Shown here one piece after another: positions 4,638-11,553 of a stretch of 13,589 bases of DNA. Every line of letters begins with the position of its first letter. Position 1 is the first letter of the stretch. The position numbers and the translations under genes were made by a program. The stretch covers positions 1-13,589 of the forward strand of contig DMXN01000028.1 of NCBI GenBank assembly GCA_003482885.1. Reading direction: 5' to 3'. The DNA comes from Candidatus Moraniibacteriota bacterium. GTDB taxonomy: Bacteria; Patescibacteriota; Minisyncoccia; Moranbacterales; UBA2206. The notes below the pieces were generated by a model. It was not told the origin of the DNA. It did no database searches and saw nothing but the letters and a program-made list of their open reading frames with translations.

Positions 4638-6047
4638 ATGAATTTCACAAAAAATAAACATATTATAGTAGTTGGTCTATTTGTCGGCATATTTAGTGTT
4701 TTTTTCTTGGCTTTTCCGGCTCGCGCCGATTATTATTCTACGGGTTCGGCGCTTTCTACCAATCTTTTAAACGGTTTGTCGGATGTCGCCCAAATTACCG
4801 GATTTACTGCCACTGCGACTATTCCGACCAATACCGGCATCGGCGTTCAATTTTCCCAAGATCAGGATAATTGGCACGATCATAACGGCGTTGAAGGTGG
4901 CTGGGATGCTTTGTCTGCCGGCGTTACGAATATAGATTTAACCGCTCTTGAATGGACAACCGCTAATTTGTATTATCGCGTGAAATTTACCACGACCGAT
5001 CCGGCCGCGACAGCCACCTTGAGCGAAGCGCAAGTTAATTATTCCGACATTTACACGCCGTATGTTCCTCCATGGAGCGGAGAATATCAAACTGAAGGAA
5101 ATATTGTTTCCACGGATTTGCTTTCCGGAGCAAGTACGAAATTCAATGGCTCGGAACGATTCGGCTACAATATTTCTTCATTGCCGTCGGGAACAACCGT
5201 GAGCGCGCAGTTTTCCCAAGACGGAACGAATTTTTATAATTCATCCGGAACATTATGGGGCTGGGACAGCTTGTCGGCGGGCGTTCATTTAGATGACACG
5301 AATTCCTTGGATTTGTCCGTGCTTAATTGGACAGGTGCGGAAAGTTTTTATTACAAATTAAAATTGACAACCACCGACGCGGACGAAACGCCGGTAATAA
5401 GCGAAGCGGGACTTTTGCAAAGGTCGGTAGTGACCAATTCGCCCAATCTTCCCGGTGGAAGCGCTGTGACGATGCAAATGTCCTTAACCGACAAAATGAC
5501 CAACGGACTGGTGGGAGTGTGGAGCTTCGATGGACCGGATATAAATTGGTCAACCAATACCGCTTACGATCGCTCCGGTCAAAACAACAATGGAACAATT
5601 TCCGGCGCGACCGCGGTGATGGGGAAAAGAGGACAGGCGTTGAGTTTTAACGGGACGACAGATTATGTGAATTGCGGGAATGTTGGCACGGGGATACAAA
5701 CTGTTTCTTTTTGGATTAAAACCGATGACGCGACCACGCGAAAAATTATAAATATAGACGGAACGGATCAAATAGAAATAGACGGAGCGAGTAATATTTT
5801 AGCTACCGGTTTTCCAAGCGTGACAATTTATGTGGACGGCACAGTTTCTCCGGTAGTTGATACCGGTTGGCATTTTATAGCCATCACGGATGCAACCGGA
5901 GTCAGCGCTTCTGTTTTTCAAATTGGACAAGTTTCCGCATCTTTTTTTGATGGTATAATCGACGAAGTCCGCGTCTACAACCGCGCGCTTTCGGCGGACG
6001 AAGTCGGGGATTTGTATCGGTTGGGGCAGGTGAAGTTTGCGCGGTAG
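4638..6047 (+). CDS. secreted two-repeat protein with a C-terminal LamG/ConA-like domain
   Basis: The 469-residue product begins with a signal peptide (MNFTKNKHIIVVGLFVGIFSVFFLAFPARA, probable cut after ARA, about residue 30). Two diverged beta-sandwich-like repeats follow, about 31-138 and 149-262. They share 'FSQD..N', a GWD.LSAGV block, a 'W....YY..K.TTTD' block and an 'ISEA'-like end. From about 285 to 465 lies a LamG/concanavalin A-like jelly roll (GLVGVWSFDG, DRSGQNNNGTISGA, GQALSFNGTTDYV, VSFWIKT, W..IAITDA, DGIIDEVRVYNRALSADEV). LamG domains usually bind glycans or proteins. No catalytic motif or LPXTG-type anchor is seen, so the protein is probably released or held by partners. It follows the AbiE island and the DUF1566 remnant with the same orientation and composition as the surface genes, and would be part of the same adhesive surface set. 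No clear promoter is visible in the 4591-4637 gap. Confidence 0.85.
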   Translation: MNFTKNKHIIVVGLFVGIFSVFFLAFPARADYYSTGSALSTNLLNGLSDVAQITGFTATATIPTNTGIGVQFSQDQDNWHDHNGVEGGWDALSAGVTNIDLTALEWTTANLYYRVKFTTTDPAATATLSEAQVNYSDIYTPYVPPWSGEYQTEGNIVSTDLLSGASTKFNGSERFGYNISSLPSGTTVSAQFSQDGTNFYNSSGTLWGWDSLSAGVHLDDTNSLDLSVLNWTGAESFYYKLKLTTTDADETPVISEAGLLQRSVVTNSPNLPGGSAVTMQMSLTDKMTNGLVGVWSFDGPDINWSTNTAYDRSGQNNNGTISGATAVMGKRGQALSFNGTTDYVNCGNVGTGIQTVSFWIKTDDATTRKIINIDGTDQIEIDGASNILATGFPSVTIYVDGTVSPVVDTGWHFIAITDATGVSASVFQIGQVSASFFDGIIDEVRVYNRALSADEVGDLYRLGQVKFAR

Positions 6048-6080
6048 GTTATGCTGCGTTTCTGCGGGAGGGATGCGAAA

Positions 6081-6109
6081 TTGACAAAATCGTGTAAATA
6101 GTATACATT
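6081..6109 (+). promoter_or_regulatory. promoter of the AAA/DUF4143 gene
   Basis: A perfect -35 TTGACA (6081-6086) is followed after 17 nt by TACATT (6104-6109; four of six -10 positions). TATACA at 6102-6107 is an alternative -10 with a 15-nt spacer. The gene's ATG is at 6147. Confidence 0.5.
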
Positions 6110-6120
6110 AGTAATGTATA
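6102..6120. promoter_or_regulatory. inverted-repeat operator candidate overlapping the -10
   Basis: TATACATTA-G-TAATGTATA is a perfect inverted repeat with 9-bp arms. It covers the predicted -10 region, so a bound protein would block RNA polymerase. A further half-site, ATACATT, follows at 6136-6142, just before the ATG. The regulator is unknown. Confidence 0.45.
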
Positions 6121-6146
6121 AAAATAACAATAAGCATACATTTTAA

Positions 6147-7394
6147 ATGGATAAAAATACAATAAAACTGATAGTCGTGGAACAGAGAAAGAACTTTGAA
6201 AAAAAATTGGAATTGATTTCTCGGAAAATCTCAAAAGGATTTGTTGAGTCAAAGAAAATAAGCGTCATAAGCGGTATAAGGCGAAGCGGTAAATCTACGC
6301 TTCTCAAACAAATCGCAAAAAATTTTTCCGGTTATTATTATTTCAATTTCGAAGATGAGCGGTTGCTCGATTTTAAAGCTGTCGATCTGAATGTTTTATA
6401 TGAAGCGCTGATGGAATTATACGGCGAACAAAGAGTTTTTTTCTTTGACGAAATTCAAAATGTGTGCGGCTGGGAGAAATTTGCGTGCCGGCTTTTTGAA
6501 GATGGAAAGAAAATTTTTATCACAGGGAGCAACGCCAAGCTTCTTAGCAGCGAGCTGGCAACGACCCTTTCCGGAAGACACTTAAAAATGGAGTTGTATC
6601 CTTTCAGTTTTGATGAATTTTTAAAATATGAAAACTTTCCAGATAAAGATTTTTACGACACAAAGGAAAGAAGCGCTCTGGCGAGATATTTCAATCGATA
6701 TTTGGAATATGGCGGATTTCCGGAAATCGTAACCAGCAAAAACAAAAAAGAACTTGAACAGTTATATCAAGATATTCTTATAAAAGATTTGATTGTAAGG
6801 TTTAAAATACGGGAAACAAAAATTTTTCGCGAGATTGCGTTGTACCTTTTGTCCAATATAACCGCACCTATGAGTTTTAATAATGTGCGCAATATGGTTG
6901 GAGTTAAGAGCGTCACAACTGTCAAAAATTATGTTGATTTTTTTGAGGAAGCTTATCTATTCTTTTCACTTTTCAAGTTTGATTATTCGATTAAAAAGCA
7001 GATTATTAACGACAGAAAGGTTTATGCGGTGGATACGGGCTTGGCAAATTCTGTCGCATTCAAGTTTTCCGAAAAAATCGGAGCAAATATGGAAAATATA
7101 GTGTTTATAGAATTAAAAAGGCGGGAAGCAGACATTTATTATTATAAAGATAAAAAAGAATGTGATTTTGTCGTTAGAAAGGGTTTAAGGATAAGCGAGG
7201 CGATTCAAGTTTCTCAAAATCTTTCCGATCCGGAAACCGAAAAAAGAGAAATCACCGGACTGCTGGAAGCGATGGAAAAATTCAACTTGAAAAAAGGTTT
7301 AATTATAACCGAAAGCCAAGAAGAAAAAAGAAAAATCAAAAACAAGACGATCGAAATAGTTCCGGCGTGGAAATGGCTTTTGGATTTGAAATAA
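6147..7394 (+). CDS. AAA ATPase with C-terminal DUF4143 domain
   Basis: A 415-residue member of the AAA_14/DUF4143 ATPase family. The Walker A motif is GIRRSGKST (43-51) and Walker B is VFFFDEIQN (97-105, D101-E102). The sensor-like ITGSNAKLL (125-133) and the family block LSGRHLKMELYPFSFDEF (141-158) follow. The C-terminal DUF4143 part runs from about 170 (YLEYGGFPEIV) to 350, with YAVDTGLAN and ENIVFIELKRR. Its ECDFVVRKG...EAIQVS stretch resembles the core of PD-(D/E)xK restriction-endonuclease-like folds, as noted for this family. These ATPases are abundant in CPR bacteria and archaea, and no precise function is established; DNA-related or regulatory roles are proposed. The length and motifs are complete. 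The gene is flanked by its own promoter and operator-like repeat and by the promoter of the next gene, so it is probably transcribed alone. It could be accessory cargo, since its neighbours are surface and signalling genes. Confidence 0.88.
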   Translation: MDKNTIKLIVVEQRKNFEKKLELISRKISKGFVESKKISVISGIRRSGKSTLLKQIAKNFSGYYYFNFEDERLLDFKAVDLNVLYEALMELYGEQRVFFFDEIQNVCGWEKFACRLFEDGKKIFITGSNAKLLSSELATTLSGRHLKMELYPFSFDEFLKYENFPDKDFYDTKERSALARYFNRYLEYGGFPEIVTSKNKKELEQLYQDILIKDLIVRFKIRETKIFREIALYLLSNITAPMSFNNVRNMVGVKSVTTVKNYVDFFEEAYLFFSLFKFDYSIKKQIINDRKVYAVDTGLANSVAFKFSEKIGANMENIVFIELKRREADIYYYKDKKECDFVVRKGLRISEAIQVSQNLSDPETEKREITGLLEAMEKFNLKKGLIITESQEEKRKIKNKTIEIVPAWKWLLDLK

Positions 7395-7421
7395 TTTGAT
7401 ATGAAAAAATCGATAAAAGTG

Positions 7422-7430
7422 TGCTATAAT
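7422..7430 (+). promoter_or_regulatory. extended -10 promoter for the kinase-regulator-pilB run
   Basis: TGCTATAAT lies 24 nt before the ATG at 7454 and is identical to the element before the DUF1566 gene (1481-1489). A TTGATA at 7396-7401 is too far upstream (23-nt spacer) to be its -35, so it is read as an extended -10 promoter. Confidence 0.5.
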
Positions 7431-7453
7431 TAAAATACAAAAAACAAAAACAA

Positions 7454-8407
7454 ATGCGTATCGTCAATGATTTGAATTTAAAAAGGCAAGCGCGCCATTT
7501 GGGCGTGGAGGTTTGGCAAACTCCCGGCTTCCTTTTTATTATTCTCGGCGTTGTGGCGATTATCATTATGACCGCCACTTTCTATATCGCCAGAGAATAT
7601 GACAGTCCCGAGGCGTTAATTTTGTTGGAAAGCTTGGTGGTGGCGGTGATTTTGATTGTCGGAAATACCGTAATCGGAACATTTGAACAGATTGCCAGAT
7701 TGAATAAGATGAAAAGCGAATTTGTTTCGGTTGCTTCCCATCAATTGCGTACCCCGCTTTCCGCTATAAGATGGGAAACGGAATTGTTGCTTTCCAAATT
7801 CAGAAAAGGATCGATCAGCGAAAAACAGCGCCAGAGCATCGAGAATATCAATGCGATGGGAATAAAAATGACCCATTTGGTGAATGATCTTTTGGATGTT
7901 GCGAGAATTGACCAAGGAAGATTGATTATCAAAAAAGAGCCGGTGGACATCTCGGCAATCATAAAAGAAGCATTGGCGGAGGTTTCTTCCATCGTGAAAG
8001 CGAGAAATATTGAAGCGGTTTTTGATTCCGAGAAAAAAACTCCTCTTGTGTTCGGTGATCCGGAAAAATTGAAAATGGTGGTGGACAACTTGTTTAACAA
8101 TTCCGTAAAATATACCACCAATCACGGAAAAATTGAAATAAAATTAACCAAAAAAGACAGTTTTGTGATTTTCAGCATTAAGGATAACGGTGTGGGAATT
8201 CCGGCGGAACAGCAAGAAAGGATATTCAATAAATTTTTTCGCAGCGATAATATCGTTAAATATCAAACCGAAGGAACCGGACTCGGATTGTATATCGCTA
8301 AAAATGTCGTTGAGCAAATGGGCGGAAAAATTTGGTTTGATTCGGTGGAAAATTTGGGTTCCATTTTCAACTTTTCCATTCCGATCGCGAGAAGAAGTAA
8401 GAAATAA
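7454..8407 (+). CDS. membrane sensor histidine kinase without a recognisable sensor domain
   Basis: A 317-residue kinase. Two membrane helices (about 25-46 and 53-75) are joined by a very short loop, so there is essentially no extracytoplasmic sensor, nor any PAS, GAF or clear HAMP domain. The HisKA domain carries the phospho-acceptor H96 in the H-box SHQLRTPLSAIRW. The HATPase_c part has the N-box DNLFNNSVKY (211-220), G1 box DNGVGIP (244-250), F-box FNKFF (258-262) and G2 box GTGLGLYIAKNV (274-285). All catalytic boxes are intact. The kinase may sense the membrane itself or act with a partner protein. The next gene, a receiver-only regulator 32 nt downstream, is the likely phosphate acceptor, followed by pilB. 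The gene starts 24 nt after an extended -10 promoter. Confidence 0.93.
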   Translation: MRIVNDLNLKRQARHLGVEVWQTPGFLFIILGVVAIIIMTATFYIAREYDSPEALILLESLVVAVILIVGNTVIGTFEQIARLNKMKSEFVSVASHQLRTPLSAIRWETELLLSKFRKGSISEKQRQSIENINAMGIKMTHLVNDLLDVARIDQGRLIIKKEPVDISAIIKEALAEVSSIVKARNIEAVFDSEKKTPLVFGDPEKLKMVVDNLFNNSVKYTTNHGKIEIKLTKKDSFVIFSIKDNGVGIPAEQQERIFNKFFRSDNIVKYQTEGTGLGLYIAKNVVEQMGGKIWFDSVENLGSIFNFSIPIARRSKK

Positions 8408-8439
8408 TTTTTTAATTCAATTTAATTTAAAATAATACC

Positions 8440-8808
8440 ATGACAAAAATTTTAATTATCGAGGACGAACCAACATTGCATAAAGCGTTGGAGGAATTTT
8501 TAACGGAAGAAAAATTTACCGTCTTAAGCGCTTTTGACGGAGAAGAAGGAGTTAAAATGGCCAAAGAAAAAAATCCTGATCTGATTCTGCTGGACATTGT
8601 TTTGCCGAAAAAAGACGGCTATGAGGTTTTGGATATCTTAAAAGCCGGCGAGAAAACAAAAAAAATTCCGGTAATTCTTCTGACAAATTTGGAAAGCGCG
8701 GAAAATGTGCAAAAAGCTTTTGATAAAGGAGCGACCACATATCTTGTTAAATCCAATTATAAACTGGAAGAGATTGTGAAGAAGGTAAAAGAAACATTGA
8801 AAATGTAA
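8440..8808 (+). CDS. single-domain response regulator (CheY-like receiver)
   Basis: A 122-residue receiver domain and nothing else. The acidic pocket is E8-D9, the phospho-acceptor is D52 (LILLDIVLP), the switch threonine is T82 (VILLTNL) and the conserved lysine is K104 (YLVKS). It has no DNA-binding or enzymatic output domain, so it should act by binding another protein, as CheY does, or as a phosphate relay. It lies between the histidine kinase gene and pilB on the same strand with short gaps (32 and 48 nt). A role in controlling the pilus motor is therefore a reasonable inference, although direct evidence is absent. Confidence 0.93.
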   Translation: MTKILIIEDEPTLHKALEEFLTEEKFTVLSAFDGEEGVKMAKEKNPDLILLDIVLPKKDGYEVLDILKAGEKTKKIPVILLTNLESAENVQKAFDKGATTYLVKSNYKLEEIVKKVKETLKM

Positions 8809-8813
8809 AAAAC

Positions 8814-8830
8814 ATCCGCCATCGGCGGAT
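8814..8830. repeat. small palindrome between response regulator and pilB
   Basis: ATCCGCC-ATC-GGCGGAT forms a 7-bp stem with a 3-nt loop. It shares the TCCGCC/GGCGGA arms of the palindrome at 496-511. On the + strand no T-run follows, so it is unlikely to stop transcription into pilB; on the - strand a short T-run follows, but no - strand gene uses it. It could be a dispersed repeat, or a processing site setting the ratio of regulator to PilB mRNA. Confidence 0.5.
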
Positions 8831-8856
8831 TGCATTTTGAATTTAGCGAAGCGATT

Positions 8857-10608
8857 ATGAGAATAGAAAACGAACAATTAAAAAATTTCATCAAAGATTC
8901 CGAGATGATCGCCGAAAAAGATCTTGAACTGTCTTTTGATTTCGCGCAAAAAGAAAAAAAAAATCTCGGCGATGTTTTGTTGGAAAAAAAACTGATTGAC
9001 GAAGAAAGATTGCGCAAATTATACGCCTATATTTTAGGCATTCCTTTCGTCGATTTGCAAAAAGAAACGATTCCTTCCGATATTTTGCAACTGATTCCCG
9101 AGCCGATTGCCAAGAAATATAAAATTATCGCTTTTGAAAAATCCGGAAAGGAATTGAAGATCGCGATGCTTAATCCCGAGGATATTCAAACGATAGATTT
9201 TATTCGCAAAAAAACCGGTTTGAAAATTATCACTTGCATTACATCGGAGGAGAGCATGGAAGCGATTTTGCGGCAATACGGGAAAAGCCTGAAAGCGGAA
9301 TTCGGCGATATTATAGATAAAAATTCTTCGGAGGCAATAAGTCAGACGCAGGAGTCGGAAGATGATTTGGAAGAAATTGCGCAAGGTTTGCCGATTATTC
9401 GTATCGTTGACACGCTCATAAAGCACGCTATTTTGCAAAGCGCGTCGGATATTCATATCGAACCGGATGAGAAAGAAGTGCGCGTGAGGTATCGCATTGA
9501 TGGAATTCTGCACGAGGCTATGACGCTTCCCATTCAAGTGAAAAATGGAATTATCGCCAGAATAAAAGTTTTGTCCAACTTAAAATTGGACGAGCATCGC
9601 GTCCCGCAAGACGGACGGTTTAAGCTGGAAAAAGACGGAACGAAAATGTCTTTCCGCGTGAGCGTTTTGCCGATTTTTGACGGGGAAAAAGTCGTGATGC
9701 GTCTCTTGGACGAATCATCTAAAGGATTGACACTGGAAGCGATGGGGCTGACCGGTAAGGCGTTGGAAATAATCCATCAGGAAATCAGAAAACCCAACGG
9801 AATGATTTTAGTAACGGGACCGACCGGCAGCGGAAAAACCACTACTCTTTATACTATTATGGATATTCTAAATGTTTCCGATGTGAATATTAGCACTGTG
9901 GAAGATCCGGTGGAATATCGCATGCCGAAAATCAATCAAACGCAAATTCAACCAAAAGTCGGACTTACTTTCGCGGCCGGACTGCGGGCGCTTTTGCGTC
10001 AAGATCCGGACATAATTATGGTGGGAGAAATCAGAGACAATGAAACAATGGAAATGGCGATTCAAGCTGCCATGACCGGGCATCTCGTACTTTCCACTTT
10101 GCACACAAACAGCGCCGCCGGAACGCTTCCGCGTCTTTTAGATATGGGAGCCGAGCCGTTTTTGGTGGCGTCTACCGCTAATGTGATTATCGCCCAGCGA
10201 TTGGTGCGGAAAGTGTGCCAAGATTGCAAAGCGGAATATAAATTGACGGAAAAAGAATTGAAAGTTTTGGAAAAAAATTATGCTATGTCAAAAATACTGG
10301 AAGTGATTAAAAAAAATGGCATATTGGGTAATATAATTAAGCCGAAGGATAAATGGGAAGATATAAAATTATACAAAGCCAAAGGCTGTGAGCAATGCAT
10401 GGAAGGTTATCATGGAAGAAACGGCATTTTTGAGGTTTTGGAAATCGACGAGGAAATCCGACAAATGATTTCGCAGAGAGCTTCCGCCCATGATTTGGAA
10501 ACTAAGGCGAGAGAAAGAGGAATGTTGACAATGGTCGAAGACGGTTTTGTTAAATGCATACAAGGAATCACAACCGTGGAAGAAATTTTAAGAGTGACGA
10601 AAGAATAA
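8857..10608 (+). CDS. pilB: type IV pilus assembly ATPase PilB (GspE/PulE family)
   Basis: The hexameric cytoplasmic motor that powers type IV pilus extension. Numbered from ATG 8857 (583 residues), an N-terminal MshEN/T2SSE-N domain (about 35-145: LGDVLLEKKLIDEERLRKLYAYILGIPFVDL) precedes a linker and the secretion ATPase core from about 178. The core has SASDIHIEP (195-203), arginine-bearing RYRIDG and HRVPQDGRF, Walker A GPTGSGKTTT (321-330), the acidic TVEDPVEY (347-354), Walker B DPDIIMVGEIRD (383-394, E391) and the His box TGHLVLSTLHTN (407-418). The zinc-binding pairs C454/C457 and C511/C514, typical of PilB/GspE, are present. An in-frame TTG at 8830 would add nine residues, but it lies in the hairpin, so ATG 8857 is chosen. 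The usual partners pilT and pilC are not adjacent; an EamA gene follows 18 nt later. CPR cells use such pili for attachment to, or uptake from, host cells. Confidence 0.95.
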   Translation: MRIENEQLKNFIKDSEMIAEKDLELSFDFAQKEKKNLGDVLLEKKLIDEERLRKLYAYILGIPFVDLQKETIPSDILQLIPEPIAKKYKIIAFEKSGKELKIAMLNPEDIQTIDFIRKKTGLKIITCITSEESMEAILRQYGKSLKAEFGDIIDKNSSEAISQTQESEDDLEEIAQGLPIIRIVDTLIKHAILQSASDIHIEPDEKEVRVRYRIDGILHEAMTLPIQVKNGIIARIKVLSNLKLDEHRVPQDGRFKLEKDGTKMSFRVSVLPIFDGEKVVMRLLDESSKGLTLEAMGLTGKALEIIHQEIRKPNGMILVTGPTGSGKTTTLYTIMDILNVSDVNISTVEDPVEYRMPKINQTQIQPKVGLTFAAGLRALLRQDPDIIMVGEIRDNETMEMAIQAAMTGHLVLSTLHTNSAAGTLPRLLDMGAEPFLVASTANVIIAQRLVRKVCQDCKAEYKLTEKELKVLEKNYAMSKILEVIKKNGILGNIIKPKDKWEDIKLYKAKGCEQCMEGYHGRNGIFEVLEIDEEIRQMISQRASAHDLETKARERGMLTMVEDGFVKCIQGITTVEEILRVTKE

Positions 10609-10626
10609 AAAATTGAAAATTTCTCG

Positions 10627-11547
10627 ATGTGGCTAATAATCGCAATTTTAGCGTATTTTTTATTGGCGCTGGAAATTATTCTGGATAAATTTTTGCTTTC
10701 TTCCAAGAGAGTTTCTCATCCGGCTGTTTACGCTTTTTATTCCGGAACGATGGGATTATTCGCGTTTGTTTTTTCCCCAATCGGCTTTCATCAGATTGGT
10801 TTTTATAAAATAGTTTTCAGTTTGGCGGCGGGAATAATTTTTATTTACGGGATGCTGGCGCTGTTTTTTGCCATTAAAAAAAGCGAGGCTAGCCGAGTGC
10901 TTCCCGTGGTTGGCGCGACAGCGCCGATAATAGTTTTTTTTCTAGCGGCATTTTTTTTGGGAGAGCGCTTGGGAATTCGAGGAATTTTAGGAATTATCGC
11001 TTTGGTTTCGGGCGGGTTGTCGATTTCTTTTAATTTGTCTCAAAATAAAAAACAATTATTTTTTAAGGGTTTCTATTTTTCAATTTTAGCGGGAATTTTT
11101 TTGGCGCTTTCCGCCGTGATGATGAAAGGTCTTTATCGCGAAGATAATTTTTTGAATGTTTTTATATGGACAAGGCTGGGCGCTTTTTTGGGAGTAGCGA
11201 GTTTTTTTCTTAATCCTGTTTGGCGAAAAGCGATTTTGGGATCTCTGGGGAAATTTAAAAAATCGGAAAAAGAGGAAAAACGCTCCGGGCTGGCGTTTGT
11301 CTTGGCGAAAACTTTGGGCGGAGCGGGATCATTTCTCAAAGAAAGCGCCGTTTCTGCAGCAGCGGCCAGCGTGACGATAGTCAATGCTATGGTTTCCATC
11401 GAGTATGTTTTTATTTTTATTTTAGGACTGCTTTTTTCCGCTTGGATGCCGAAAATTATTCAAGAAAAAAATGATATTAAAATAATAGCGCAAAAAATTC
11501 TAGCGATTGGAATTATTGCCGGTGGAATATTTTTAGTTTCAAAATAA
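10627..11547 (+). CDS. EamA/DMT-superfamily transporter
   Basis: A 306-residue, highly hydrophobic protein with about ten membrane helices in two halves, the usual arrangement of the drug/metabolite transporter (EamA) superfamily. Family-like marks are the helix-4 end ASRVLPVVGATAPIIVFFLAAFFLGERL and the following GIRGILGIIALVSGG. A long charged cytoplasmic loop (KKSEKEEKRSG) separates the second-half helices. Members export or import small metabolites such as amino acids or nucleotide sugars; the substrate cannot be told from sequence. The gene starts 18 nt after pilB and ends 6 nt before the glycosidase/transpeptidase gene, so the three are probably cotranscribed. With a wall-modifying enzyme next door, transport of an envelope precursor is possible but speculative. 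Confidence 0.85.
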   Translation: MWLIIAILAYFLLALEIILDKFLLSSKRVSHPAVYAFYSGTMGLFAFVFSPIGFHQIGFYKIVFSLAAGIIFIYGMLALFFAIKKSEASRVLPVVGATAPIIVFFLAAFFLGERLGIRGILGIIALVSGGLSISFNLSQNKKQLFFKGFYFSILAGIFLALSAVMMKGLYREDNFLNVFIWTRLGAFLGVASFFLNPVWRKAILGSLGKFKKSEKEEKRSGLAFVLAKTLGGAGSFLKESAVSAAAASVTIVNAMVSIEYVFIFILGLLFSAWMPKIIQEKNDIKIIAQKILAIGIIAGGIFLVSK

Positions 11548-11553
11548 ACGATT

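Noticed and set aside
5323..5771. Several open frames on both strands within the LamG gene
   Set aside because: The LamG frame is continuous with clear domain motifs; the others are frame shadows.
7616..8125. - strand open frames opposite the histidine kinase
   Set aside because: They are shadows of a well-supported kinase gene; the translated sequence has no recognisable domain.
8814..8830. Rho-independent terminator between the response regulator and pilB
   Set aside because: The stem is only 7 bp and no T-run follows on the + strand.
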